Positions 53,189-64,000 of a DNA stretch of 64,000 nt are shown piece after piece (within the stretch, counting starts at the first letter, position 1; the number at the start of each line of letters is the position of its first letter). The notes beneath the pieces are model-generated. The model was not told the DNA's origin. It saw only the letters and a program-made list of their open reading frames with translations, and searched no databases. The stretch is taken from contig CANJKZ010000010.1 of NCBI GenBank assembly GCA_947471745.1, positions 5,141,001-5,205,000 of the forward strand. Reading direction: 5' to 3'. A program made the translations under genes and the position numbers. The stretch is from Closterium sp. Naga37s-1. Lineage: Eukaryota; Streptophyta; Zygnematophyceae; Desmidiales; Closteriaceae.

Positions 53189-56100
53189 TGTAGCAGTACT
53201 CGAAGAGTAGTCATCTTCGGGGTAGGGGAGAAGGTTTGGAAGAAGTCAACTCCCTGTCGCAGACTGAAGCCTCGTGCAACGTAACGAGCCTTGAAGGCAG
53301 GCGGAGAACCCGGCGGCCGCTTCACCCTAAAAATCCACATGCCATCGACTATGTTTGCCCCAGGAGGGGGAACTGCGTCGACGTAAGTGCATGTGGACTT
53401 CCAGGATGCCATCTCTGCGTCCATGGCTGTCTGCCACTTAGAGGAGTAGGGACCCGTAATCGCCTCTGCGTAAGTGCGCGGGGTCGGGATGTCTGGTGCA
53501 TCCGGGTCTCCCTCAGGTGCAATCAGCATGGACACAAGATGAGGTACAGCAGCTGCAAAGTACTCAGAGTCCTCCTGCCTGTCCTCAAGGACCTGTGTGC
53601 CAAGAGCACACTCACCCCCAACGGACGGAGGACAGACAGACGCAAACTCAGCAACAAGACTAGCGGTGTAGTCTAGACGACATGCGGCAACAAAGTCAAC
53701 AAGCTCAGCAACTAGGGCAGACGCAGCAGTGGACTCAAACAAAGGGTTAGTGACAACAGTGGCCAGAAGACGTGTGACAGTTGGACTAGCAGCACAAAAG
53801 AAGTCGGACTCAGGGTCCGGTCCGTTAGCAAGAGAGGACGAAGGAGGAGACGGCAGGTGAACACGCTGTGGAATAGAGGAAGGACGAAGTGCCATATGGT
53901 GTGCCGGGGACAGGAGGAGGACGCTGACGCGAAACACGATGACCAGTGCAAACAGCGCGAACAGGCGAGGCAGGACGAGACGCAGGCTCACGAAGGAGCA
54001 GGCACTAGGGAGGCTGGCTGTAACTCTTGCTGCGACGGGTCAGGCGGTGGACACAGTAAGGGAGGAGTAAGGTCAGTAGAAGACGGTAGACTAAGAACCT
54101 GCAGAAGAAGTGGAACGAAGTACGGTCGCGGCCGCACAGCGCCCCCAGAACCAGCACCAACAGCACCAGCACCCCCATGGCCAGCGCCTCCAGCCCCGGG
54201 GTCTCCAGCTCCATGGTCTCGAGCTCCAACACCAGCAGCACCACCAGCTCCAGCAGCTCCAGTACCTCCAGTACGAGCACCTCCGGGACCATCGGCTCCG
54301 GTACCTCCAGCAGCTCCAGCTCCAACTCCTGCAGCACCCCCAGCTCCAGTAGCTCCAGTACCTCCAGTAAGAGTACCTCCGGAACCAGCAGCTACAGCAC
54401 CTCCAGCACCTCCAGGACCAGCAGCTCCAGCAGCTCCGCTACCTCCAGCGACAGCGCCTCCAGCTCCAACTCCTGCAGCACCTCCAGCTCCAGCAGCTCC
54501 AGTACCTCCAGGACGAGCACAGTCGGGACCAGCGGCTCCAGCACCTCCAGCACCTCCAGGACCAGCAGCTCTAGTGCCTCCAGCGCCAGGGCCTCCAGCG
54601 TCAGCCCCCCCGGCTCTAGCAGCTCCACTCCGAAGGCTACAGCGCTGAGCAAACCACTCTCGCAGCTGCGGTGGAGAGAGGGACTCCCGCCGTGACGGGA
54701 CACCCGCAAGACCACCAGCACCGCCAGAAATAGTAGCTCCAGTACCTCCAGGACATCCAGCTCCAGCGCCGCCAGCTCCAGGGTCACCAGCTCCAGCGCC
54801 TGCAGTACCACCAGCCCCAGCAGCTCCAGTACCTCCAGTACGAGCACCTCCGGGACCAGCAGCTCCAGTACCTCCTGCCAGGACCTCCAATGGCAGGCCC
54901 CCCAGCTCCTGTCGCGCCTCTTTGAAGGCTCCAGCACCGAGCAAACCACTTGCGCAGCTACGGTGGAGAGAAAGGCTTCCGCTGTAACAAGGCACCCGTA
55001 GGACGACCAGCAGACAAAGTACCAACAGGCTCAGCACGCTCAGGCGCGACACCCCCCGGCTCAGCACTCCCAGGCTCCACACGCTCAAGCTCAGCACCCC
55101 CAGGCTCCGCACCCTCAGACTCAGCAAACCTAGGCTCAGCACCCCTAGGCTCCGCACGCTCAGGCTCAGTACCCCCACGCTCCGCACGTTCAAGCTCAGC
55201 ACCCCCAGACGCAGCACCCCTAGCAGCACCAGAGTCGACAGCTACCTCGACAGGCTCAACAGGGTCTACCCGGGACACACATGAGGGAGCAGGATCCTGA
55301 GGGGGGAGGGGGTCTACCGGAGGAGGACCTGGTGCGAGGAAGAGCGGCAGGGGGGGGGGGGGAGGGGCAGTGCGGTAGGGGAAGAGACAGCAAAAGGGAA
55401 CCGACTCGTCAAACATGACATCCTGGGAGGCCAGGACACGGCGCGAGGTGGGGTGGTAAAGCTGCCAGCCAGACGCGTCAGGGGGAAAACCAAGGAAGAC
55501 ACAGAGAATGGCGCCGGAGAAGAGCTTGTCCGCGGAGGTATCGCGAACAAAGGCACAAGATCCCCAGACCCAGAACACCGACGCATCGCCAACCTCTCTC
55601 GTCCAACGCAGTGTCGACGAGGGTCTCCGGCAAGGAGACACGGGGCCAGAGGTTGAGGTTATGCGCAGCGTACCGGATGGATCATGGAGGTACGAGCGAC
55701 CTCCATGACTAAGCCAATGCAGTGCTCAACAACCCCATTCTGCTGCGGAGAGGCCGGAAGCGTGAACGTCTGGCGAATGCCCTCCCCACAACAAAAGTCC
55801 TGCAAGAGGTCGGAGGAGAACTCACCACCTCTGTCAAAGTGCAGACGCTGGACATGAAGGTCCGAGTCGAAACGCTCGCTGAGCTTGAGATGTACAGCGC
55901 AGATCCAAGGGATCAAAACATCAGGGACCTCCCCCTTGCAGCGCAAGGGGAAGACCGTGGTGTAACGCGAGAAGTCGTCAACAACCAGCAGAAAGTAGCG
56001 CTCGCGGCCCTGTCCACGGACGCGGGCTGGGCCCCACACGTCCATGTGGAGAGTCTGCAGGGGAGCAGTCGTCGGGGGAAACGAGGAGGAGTGAGGAGCG

Positions 56101-57364
56101 GCGCACTGCCACCCCTCGACGCAAGGAAGGCAGGGCGGGGCAGGCGAGCACGGGAGGGCTGGCAGAGACCTGGGAAGACCAGAGACAAGGAGACGGGAGT
56201 GCATGCCACGGAGGCGTGGCAGGGAGGGGTGACCAAGGCGGTGGTGCCAAAGGAGAGTCTGGTGCGACAGGGCTCGATACGAGCAAGGGGCTGCAAGCTA
56301 ACCTGACGCGGACGCTGACGCAGCTACCTGAGGAGGCTCAGTAGTCAGTGTGTACAAGCTCGGCCCAGGTCGACAAGTGAACGTGACCAGATGACGGCTC
56401 ATCCGTGTACACGTGCAGATCGCCACACGCTGACCCCCAGGAGTAAAGGTATCAACCATCGCATCCTGGAGGGCAGCGGTACTCACCAAGTTCGTAGAGA
56501 ACGAGGGGATGTGAAGACCTGAGAGTGAGCCGGACGGAACCGCCGGACACGGGAGAACAGTGGTAGAACGGGCAAGAACTGGGCCCCGAGAGGGGTTAGC
56601 CAGTGTGACAGCATCAGGTGTAGGGAGTGGTACTGTTGCGAAAGAAATAGCGAGAAGCACCTGAGTCAAGCATGAAGGTGTGCAAGGCCTCAGCAGGTGC
56701 AGTACCAGAGAGAGCAGATGCAATAGCACCTACAGCAGCAACAGCCTCTATACCTGGGTCGGGCAGCACACAGAGGTAACAGTCACCCCCAGCACTAACA
56801 GTCAATGCATACATGGCAGTAAGGATAGCATCATAGTCTAGCCAGTGGGGGAGCTCAGCCGCGTCGCCAAACTCTGCACGCCAGGTGTCGCTCATACAGG
56901 AAAAGCAGCAGGACTGTGTGTGGCCAGGTGTCCAGCATGTCTGACCAGCCCGATCACCTGTGCGAATGATGTACGTGGAGCGAGCACTACTAAGAGACCC
57001 CCCACACTGAGCGTACCACTCACGAAGCTGCTGGGGCGTAAGGGTCTCGCGCGGACGCGGCTGCAGCTGCACCAGGCCACCGCCAGAAACTCCCAACTAA
57101 CTAACTGCACCGCGACTGCCACTGCTGCCGCCGCCACGACACCTACGAGTGTACCACTCACGTGCTGGGGCGTAAGGGTCTCGCTCGGACGTCGCTGCAG
57201 CTGCATCTGGCCACCGCTAGAAACCCCCAACCGACTAGCTGCACCGCGACTACCACTGAGGCCGCCACCACTCCCACTGCTGCCGCCACCGCCGCCACCA
57301 CTCCCACCGCTGCCGTGAAGAGAAGTCATGTGACCAGCAGAGCAACACATAGGGAAGGAAGGGC

Positions 57365-57670
57365 GGCAAGGTGGCACAAGGGTGCACGGTCAGGGAAGGG
57401 CGGCGCGCGGCCAGAGCAGGGCGGCGCATGGTCAGAATAGGGCTGCGTGCGGCCAGAGCAGGGCGGCGCGCAACCAGAGCAGGGCGGCGCGCGACCAGAG
57501 CAGGTTGGCGCGCGGCTAGAGCAGAGTGGCGCGCGGCCAGAGCAGGGCGGCGCTCGGCCAGAGCAGGGCGGCGCGCGGCCAGAGCAGGGCGGCGTACGGC
57601 CAGAGCAAGGCGGCGCGCGGCCAGAGCAGGGCGGCGTGCGGCCAGAGCAGGGCGGCGTGCGGCCAGAGCA
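57365..57670. repeat. 21-bp GC-rich tandem repeat inside the copia element
   Basis: About fourteen units of GGCCAGAGCAGGGCGGCGCGC with small changes. The long Arg- and Gly-rich reading frames across it follow from the repeat. Confidence 0.9.
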
Positions 57671-58149
57671 TGGCAGTAGCAGGCAGCAACAAGCAGTAGC
57701 TCCTAGGGCAACAGCACCTAGGGCTCCTCTTTGTATTTTATTTATTTATTTTTAATAATTATTAATTTCTTTAAGGGTTTGGTAGGGCGCGCTGGGCGCT
57801 GCAGAGGCGGCTCGCGGGCCGCAGGGGTGGCTCGCGAGCTGTAGGGGCAGTGCGCTGGCTGCAAGAGGCAGGTGCGCTGGCTGCAGGGGCGGTTCGCGGG
57901 CTGCAGGGGAGGCTCACGGGCTGCAAACGGGCGGCACGCGGGCTGCAAGGGTCTGCGCGCGGGCGGCTTGCACGGGGCGGCGCGACGCGGGGCGGGCAGG
58001 GGTGGCGCACAGGCAGGCAGGGCGAACGGGCATCGCGGTGGGCTGGGGCAGCCCGCTCTGGTGACGCGACAGGCACAGGCAGGGCCGACGGGCAACGCGA
58101 CGGGCTGCAGGAGCGCGCGACGCGACGGGCTGCAGGGGCGCGCGACGGG

Positions 58150-58545
58150 ACGGGCTGCAGGGGCGCACGGCGCGGCGGGCAGCAGGGGCGCGCGACGCGA
58201 CGGGCAGCAGGGGCGCGCGACGCGAGGCAGGGCAGGGCGTGCGCGGGGCAGCGCGACGCGGGGCAGGGCAGGGCGTGCGCAGGGCAGCGCGACGCTGGCC
58301 AGGGCAGGGCGTGCGCGGTGCAGCGCGACGCAAGGCAGGGCAGGGCGTGCGCGGGGCAGCGCGATGCGGGGCAGGGTAGGGCGTGCGCGGGGCAGCGCGA
58401 CGCGGGGCAGGGTAGGGCGTGCGCGGGGCAGCGCGACGCGGGGCAGGGCACGGCGTGCACGGTGCAGCGCGACGCAAGGCAGGGCAGGGCAGGGCGCGCG
58501 CTGACGGCGCAGCGCAGGGCAGGGCAGGGCGCGCGCTGACGGTGC
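58150..58545. repeat. 30- to 42-bp GC-rich tandem repeat inside the copia element
   Basis: Units of the GGGCAGGGCGTGCGCGGGGC type followed by AGCGCGACGC repeat about nine times near the 5' leader side of the minus-strand element. Similar GGGCTGCAGGGGCGCGCGAC units precede it from about 57790. Confidence 0.85.
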
Positions 58546-58889
58546 AGTGTCAGAGTTATATTCTTATACCTGCATGTAATTCTAGCTGTAGTGTAGATAT
58601 TAACTTTATAGGTGGTGCACCTCTTTGTTTGCTATATGTACCCTAGTGCTATAGTGAACATTCATTCTCCTCTCATCTCTTGACCCTCCTTCCTTGGCAC
58701 AAACTAGCTCAATCCCCTTGGGCCTAGGCTACTAAGCCTAGGCCCTCACTTAAACCTAGTCCCTACTTATGCCACTATTCTGACACGCAGCGCAGGGCAG
58801 GGCGTGGGGTAATGCGGTAACTGCAGTCGGTCACTAGGTAATGGTAGGCCCGAAAAAAACGGTCATACGGACCTATTGCTCTGAAACCA

Positions 58890-59020
58890 TGTCAGAATGT
58901 GAAAGCAAGGATGAATGAACTAGGAGCATGATGGGTACAAGTACTAACCCTAATTTGGGTTGTTCTCCATATGGGCTACCACACTGCAGCCTATACAACA
59001 TGCAACATATAAGTTTGACA
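58890..59020 (-). repeat. Right (5') LTR of the copia element
   Basis: 131 bp, next to the TGGTTTCAGAGC primer site on its inner side and the GAATT duplication on its outer side. Confidence 0.9.
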
Positions 59021-59745
59021 GAATTCAGCTCCTTGACAATTAGCACGTCATTCAAGATTATATGCAGATTGTTGTTGTGTGCCTTCGGGACGACGTAACC
59101 GCACGAAGTTGCTACTAGCTGCTCGTTATTGGCGATGGTGACGATTGTTAGCTATGGAATGGGTCGAGCATTCGACATGTATCGACTCAATCCGACCATG
59201 TTTTGCCCGCAGCAGCTGTCCAGGTACCAAGTGTTGTAGTTCTCGTCATCTCTTAGAGCGGCTATACCCAGGTGAGGAGATACCAGGAAAGGGAATTTTT
59301 GTCGCGTTTGTGGTAATCCTCGGTGTAAGTGGGCGAATTTTTGTTGTTGTCATTGTGGAATCGGTAGGTCCCATTCTTGCTCGTTCTCGTCGCTGATGAA
59401 TCCGTCTTCCCGAATGAACAAATTGTTGTAGTCGTATGTAGGTACCAAATTTGATGGACCCGTAGGTGAGACATGTCATCCGCGACGGCTATTTGTTCGA
59501 CGGGTTCGCCGATAATAGCGTGTCGCCATATTTCCAGTGACTTGGCGGCCTCGGTTGGTAACTTCTCAACGTCTTAGGCGGGCCCATAACGGCTGATGGC
59601 GCTGCGAGGCAAGATTTCCCGTGCGATGGTTCCCTTAGTGTCAGAGGTCTACTAGAGATCCCCGATTGATCCTAGGGAAGGGTTACAGGCACGTTGGCCT
59701 GGGGGGTTATGGGCGCACTGACCCGCTACTTAAAAAGCCATTTTA

Positions 59746-59815
59746 TCCCAATGGTCTAGTGGTTGGGATTCTGACACTTAGTTCATTAGGAGAAGGGCCC
59801 ATGCTGTCGAATGTT
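59746..59815 (+). tRNA. tRNA-Glu-like sequence, probably a pseudogene
   Basis: TGGTCTAGTGGTTGGGATTC fits an A box and D arm of tRNA-Glu type, and CTGTCGAATG about 45 bases on is a weak B box. The acceptor ends do not pair well. It may be a worn tRNA gene or the head of a SINE. It lies within old copia debris. Confidence 0.3.
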
Positions 59816-60290
59816 AGATGCTCTTGCAGTATTTGTAGTGACTCTGCTGTGGACAATAATCACGTCTCAGCTCCCCGTTAGAGTAGAATGCAATACTTTC
59901 GCGGTGTGGGGCGTTCTCCTGGTTGAAGTCCATAAGTAAATGTTATTGCAAGAGAGTCGCGCAAAGAGTAGCTTTGGAGATCGCCCATAGTTGGCGAAGC
60001 AGGGCTTTGCACAGTTTCCAGTCGGGACAGAACCCTGCGAGCAACATAGTGAGAAGTATTTCTTCCGCGATGGAGCTCCTCTGTTCTACAATCAGATTGC
60101 AGATGTTGTGGCATAGGTTGACGTAGGAATTTGCCTTTTCTTCTACGGCCATCTTCATTTCCATCTGTTGCTGCAGGATTCGGCTCGAAAACACTGAATC
60201 CTTATGCTGGTACAGTTTGGCGAGGTAACTCCAGGCTTGAAATGCTAGAGCAGTGTCTGTCTTCAATAATTAGATCCGAGATGCCCCGTC

Positions 60291-60919
60291 GGCAACATGT
60301 TGCATAGGAGCACGATGTCGGCCATGAGTGACTTGTTATGTTATTGAGATTTTGCCTCGTCAGAGTCGGTGGTCGGCCCCAAATAGCTTCAATCGAATAC
60401 GTAGAAAATGCGTGTGTTTTGCAGAAGTAGCTCCAGTTTAAAGGTCCTCATATAAAAATCACATCCGTTGTCTTGATATTCGAGATAGTGAAAAACTTAG
60501 CTCGAGTAGAGAGAGCCTGACCGTCACTAGATCGTGAGCTTGTTGCAGTTAATTGATTTGTGTCGATGGTGAATTTCCTCGGTTGCGGTTCCTTGTCATG
60601 TTGCAGTTCCTTTTGGAATGCTTGCCAAATGCCGTTTTATCGTAATAAAATGTGAGTGTCGTCTAACATTATATGCATTGACAAATGTCGCATGTGCTAA
60701 AGAGTTTGGATGACATGATCGTCGATTCTCAGTCCTATCATACCATGGTTCCGTCCGTTGCATAAATACCTGTACATAGAATGCATCTAGACAAGAAAGC
60801 AAAAAAGAACAAATGGCTGGGGGTGATAAACAAGTTGACACTAGAAACTGCAAGAACACAACACGTAGGGAACACACAACGACAAACCCTCTAAAATTCA
60901 CCCCACACCGACTCAACCT
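60291..60919. other. No supported feature
   Basis: AT-richer DNA between old copia debris and a coding-like fragment. No domain or repeat is seen. Confidence 0.4.
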
Positions 60920-61307
60920 CTACATCCGCATATCCGCCAAGTAGGCCGCATCTGCCCATGGAGCGTCCCACCGAATGGCATGTTCGATATCCTCCTGCTC
61001 CACCCAAACAACCTCCGGGCTCCTCATCATCGACGCCGCACGTAGCACGACCACGCGCTCCTGGGCTCGCTTCAAAGCCACCCCTACGGCAGCCTTAAGC
61101 GATGATACGCCGAAAATCCCTTTCCACTATCCCTCCTCCTCTCCCCTCCCCCACTCCCCCCCCCCTCCCCCCCCATTCTCCATCCGCCTCTTTCGACTTC
61201 GCTACCTCAAGTTGTACGTCGCTCTGTTTCTTAAGCCACCGCCCAAAGCTCCTCCCAAGCAACCCCAGGTTTCTGCAATGAGGGGGGTGAACTGTGCGAA
61301 GAGTCAC
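60920..61307 (-). CDS. Unrecognised 3' end of a host gene, fragment
   Basis: A good minus-strand frame ends at a TAG at 60922-60920: LKRAQERVVVLRAASMMRSP, EVVWVEQEDIEHAIRWDAPW, ADAAYLADMRM. Upstream, beyond a G-rich stretch that may be an intron, a second block reads LGLLGRSFGRWLKKQSDVQL after a CATTGCAG acceptor at about 61278. Composition and lack of repeats suggest real coding DNA. Earlier exons are not seen and may have been parted by the copia element to the right. I do not recognise the family. Confidence 0.4.
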
Positions 61308-61589
61308 TCTACAACGGTAGTGAGCTAGACTACGGGGGTTGGCACAAACTACTAGGAGTGATCGTAGCTTTTCTTAGTTCCTTAGTGTTTGCACATTCAC
61401 GGGAGAAATCGGCAAGAGTTTCCACTAGGCAAAGTCGAAATTACAGAATGATAGAACAAGAAATCACAACAATGACTACATCAGGCACCTAGCAACTCTG
61501 CAGCTAGCCTGGTCAACCGCAAGCACAGCTTGGTCGACCGCCTGCCAGCGTTGCGTAGAGGAGCCGCGCCAGCACTACAGAAAGGCGAC

Positions 61590-64000
61590 TGTGAATCAAG
61601 AAAACAGGAATGAAATGACTAAGTGAAAGTTGGGTACAAAAGGCAAACCCTAGGCAACTGTACCCCATATGTGCTACCCCACTATAGCCTACAGTAGCTA
61701 TGTCATATAACTCTGACACACCCCCATAGGCAAAGTGGGGGAGAACAAGGGGTCACAAGACCAGTCAAGCAAAGCAAAGCAAGCTCAGGGTGGATCACAA
61801 AGTCACCACACATTCCGAGCACAAGTTCAAGGCCACAAGGCCAGTTCACATGCAGGATTACATATATATATAAGGCTAGACAAGCAAGAGCAGGAGTATA
61901 TATATATGCAACAGTACAAACAAGGTCAAGAGGTGAGCAAGTGAGGCAAGGTAGGTACAAGACCCAGCTGAGTACAGAAGCGCTGATGATCACAAGGCGC
62001 AAGTGCCTTGGTGAAGATATCAGCAGTGTTGGCCTCAGAGGCCACGTAAGCAAGTCGCAGCTGACCACGCTGCTGTAGCTCACGAGCAAGGAAGTAGCGA
62101 AGAGCAATGTGCTTCGTTCTGTGCTCCAGTCTCTGCTCTCGACACAAGGCCAGCATGGCCTTGTTGTCTACGTAGAGCACTGGAGGAGAACGAGGCGGCT
62201 CTCCGAGGTCAGTCAGCAGGTAGGTGAGCCAGCGAAGCTCCTGTGCAGCCATGGCCCCGGCGTAGATCTCAGCCTCACAACTGGAGCCGAGAACAGAAGA
62301 CGAGCGAGTAGCCCGCCACGAAACAGAGCCGGAACCAAGGCTGAAGGTGTAACCCTGTGACGACCGCTGCGTAGCCTGGTCGTCAGCCCAAGAAGCGTCT
62401 GCGTGTCCAGTGAGGACCACTGGACTCTGCCCTCCAAGCACAAGCTCCATGCCCGACGTACTGCACAAGTAGCGCAACACCCTCTTCGCTGCAGCCATGT
62501 GCTCCGGTCTGTGTCTCCCAGGAGCAACATAGCGTGCAAGAATGCTAAGAGAGTATGCAAGGTCAGGTCGTGTGCAGGTCATCAGGTACATGAGGCAGCC
62601 AACAAGCTCTGGGTACGGGCCACTCGACTCTACGGACTCATCCGAAGGCAGAGCTGAGAGCGAGTGGCGAGTAGGCAGAGGAGTGGCCTGAGGCGAGGAG
62701 TACGTGAAGCCGAAGCGCTGAAGGACCTGCTGCACCATGTGTGACTGAGTCAGGGTAATGGTGCGGCGTGCTCTGTCCCGGGTGATCTGCAAGCCAAGGT
62801 AGCTGCGCAGTTCACCCAGGTCTGTGCACGTGTGTCTCTTCTGCAACTCGGACTTCACGTGGGCGAGTCCAGCAGTGTCAGCTGTGGCAAAGACCAAGTC
62901 GTCGACGTACACGAGGATGTAGAACGGCTGCAAAGAAGTGTCGGTGCGCAGAAACAGCGACTGGTCGGCAATAGAGGGAGCAAACCCAAGAGCCGCAAGT
63001 GTAGTCCTCAGTGTGTCGTGCCACTCACGCGGTGCCTGGCGGAGACCGTAGACTGGCCGCCGGAGGCTCCACTGGGTGCCAGGAGGAAAAGACCCAGCGA
63101 AGCCAGGTGGGCGACGCAGCCAGATCTCCTCGTGCAGGCTGCCCTGCAAGAAAGCAGTGCTGAAGTCAAGAGAGTGCAGCTCGTAGTCGCGGTGAGCAGC
63201 TATGTGCAGCAGTACCCGAAGAGTGGTCATCTTCGGGGTGGGAGAGAAGGTCTGAAAGTAGTCAACTCCCTGCCGCTGACTGAAGCCACGAGCCACGTAA
63301 CGCGCCTTGAAGACAGGCGGAGAACCCGGCGGCCGCTTCACCCTGAAAATCCACATGCCACTGACGATGTTCGCCCCAGGCGGGGGAACCTCGTCAACGT
63401 AGGTGCCTGTGGACTTCCAGGAAGCCATCTCTGCGTCCATAGCTGCCTGCCACTGAGAGGAGTAGGGACCCTCTATCGCCTCCGCGTAAGAGCGCGGAGT
63501 CGGGATGTCAAGTGCATCCGGGTCTCCCTCAGGGGTAAGCAGTACGGACACGAGATGAGGTGAAGCAGCAGCCAAACACTGGAACTCCTCCTGCCTGTCC
63601 TCAAGGACGTCCGTGCCAAGGGCACACTCACCCCCGACGGACGGAGGACAGACAGACTCAGACTCAGCAACAAGACTAGCAGCGTAGTCTAGACGACAGC
63701 GAGCAGCAAAGTCGACGAGCTCAGTAACTAGGGCAGACGCAGCAGTGGACTCAAAGGAAGGGTCAGTGACAACAGTAGCAAGGAGACGCGTGACAGTAGG
63801 ACTGGCAGCACGAAGAGAGTCCGACTCCGGGTCAGGAAGAGCAGGAAGAGAGGACTCAGGAGGAGAAGGCAAAGGGGCACGCAGAGGAGCAGTGGACGGA
63901 CGCAGAGACATCCGGTGCGTGCCAGGGACAGGAGGAGGACGCTGACGCGAACCACGAGCACTAGTGCGAGCAGCACGGACAGGCGACGCAGGGCGAGACG
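61590..64000 (-). mobile_element. Second Ty1/copia element, cut by the right window edge
   Basis: A 3' LTR of about 129 bp (about 61590-61718) ends in the same TGACA style as the first element and is followed by the same CCCCCATAGGCAAAGTGGGG purine-tract region. From about 61926 to 63911 one open block encodes the reverse transcriptase and RNase H end, with FQTFSPTPKMTTLRVLLHIA, YVDDLVFAT and ADIFTKAL. It is the same family as the element at 45685-59020 but better kept. No break is visible in the part seen. Its 5' side lies outside the window. Confidence 0.88.

Larger units (their letters stand above)
45685..59020 (-). mobile_element. Ty1/copia retrotransposon, itself carrying a gypsy insertion
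   Basis: LTRs of 131 bp at 45685-45815 and 58890-59020 start TGTCAGAATG and end TTGACA. The 5-bp target duplication GAATT flanks both ends. The primer site TGGTTTCAGAGC lies inside the right LTR and a G-rich purine tract inside the left one, so the element reads on the minus strand. Parts in order from the right: GC-rich repeat region (57.3-58.9 kb), zinc-knuckle and protease region (about 56.6-57.1 kb), integrase (about 55.6-56.3 kb), a Gly/Ala/Glu repeat-rich stretch (54.1-55.3 kb), and reverse transcriptase/RNase H split by the gypsy insertion (53.2-53.9 and 46.3-47.3 kb). It is broken, with well over ten breaks besides the insertion. The LTRs look around 90% alike or better, so it is fairly young. 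Confidence 0.9.
45300..60290 (-). mobile_element. Oldest Ty1/copia fragment, split by a younger copia insertion
   Basis: Gag-like sequence lies at about 59940-60270, protease-like sequence near 59170-59230, and further pol-like sequence on the other side at about 45370-45684. The two sides are parted by the copia element at 45685-59020, whose GAATT target duplication lies in this element. It is a worn fossil with many breaks and no LTRs that I can define. Confidence 0.65.

Noticed and set aside
53857-55300. Plus-strand Ser/Pro/Ala-rich frames resembling cell-wall proteins
   Set aside because: They lie antisense to the repeat-rich middle of a minus-strand copia element and reflect its short repeats.
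57371-58539. Long Arg/Gly/Ala frames in both directions
   Set aside because: They cross GC-rich tandem repeats within a copia element. Openness in several frames is explained by the repeat unit lacking stop codons.

Overview
The window is nuclear DNA of a eukaryote with spliced genes. The gene content points to the green lineage, most likely a streptophyte alga or early land-plant relative (inference). Evidence: a hevein-type chitin-binding module on a GH18 chitinase, an EAR-type LDLNLSLSL repression motif, a plant-style SAM-domain protein, a DnaJ-X co-chaperone, and plant-style Ty1/copia and Ty3/gypsy chromovirus elements primed near a TGGTATCAGAGC site. Coding DNA is GC-rich and full of Ala, Gln, Pro and Gly runs.

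Layout. 1-1220 (-): start of a secreted chitinase, cut by the window edge. 2699-7552 (-): DUF4246 protein. 7821-7919 (-): U6 snRNA. 8269-10984 (+): GPATCH11-like G-patch/DUF4187 protein. 11996-20974 (-): DnaJ/DnaJ-X protein whose intron 3 holds a 134-bp satellite of about 35 copies. 22271-24163 (-): orphan Q/A-rich protein with a C-terminal EAR motif. 26690-30837 (-): SAM-domain protein. 32258-42814 (-): giant protein of about 2720 residues with an N-terminal C2 domain and a very long low-complexity region. 44.9-64 kb: retroelements nested three deep (Ty3/gypsy at 47330-53188 inside copia at 45685-59020 inside older copia debris), then a second copia running off the right edge.

The main observation is shared by all five multi-exon genes that are complete here. 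Their introns are packed with tandem partial copies of exon edges. Copies that carry a 3' splice site plus the first part of an exon lie upstream of the complete exon. Copies that carry the last part of an exon plus a 5' splice site lie downstream of it. When the complete copies are chosen, exon phases agree in every gene but for one unresolved junction in the DUF4246 gene, so I give spliced models. In the same 42 kb there is a family of short perfect or near-perfect palindromes, TTTTGAG-(ACGT, GCGC, TCGA, AATT)-CTCAAAA. Several sit between the two copies of a duplicated segment, and their arms sometimes extend into local sequence (up to 46 bp). The retroelement block lacks them. Together they look like the trace of a local duplication process acting on genes. 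I do not know a described system that matches it.

Splice models are drawn by eye from GT/AG signals, phase and family resemblance. No transcript data or database search was available.
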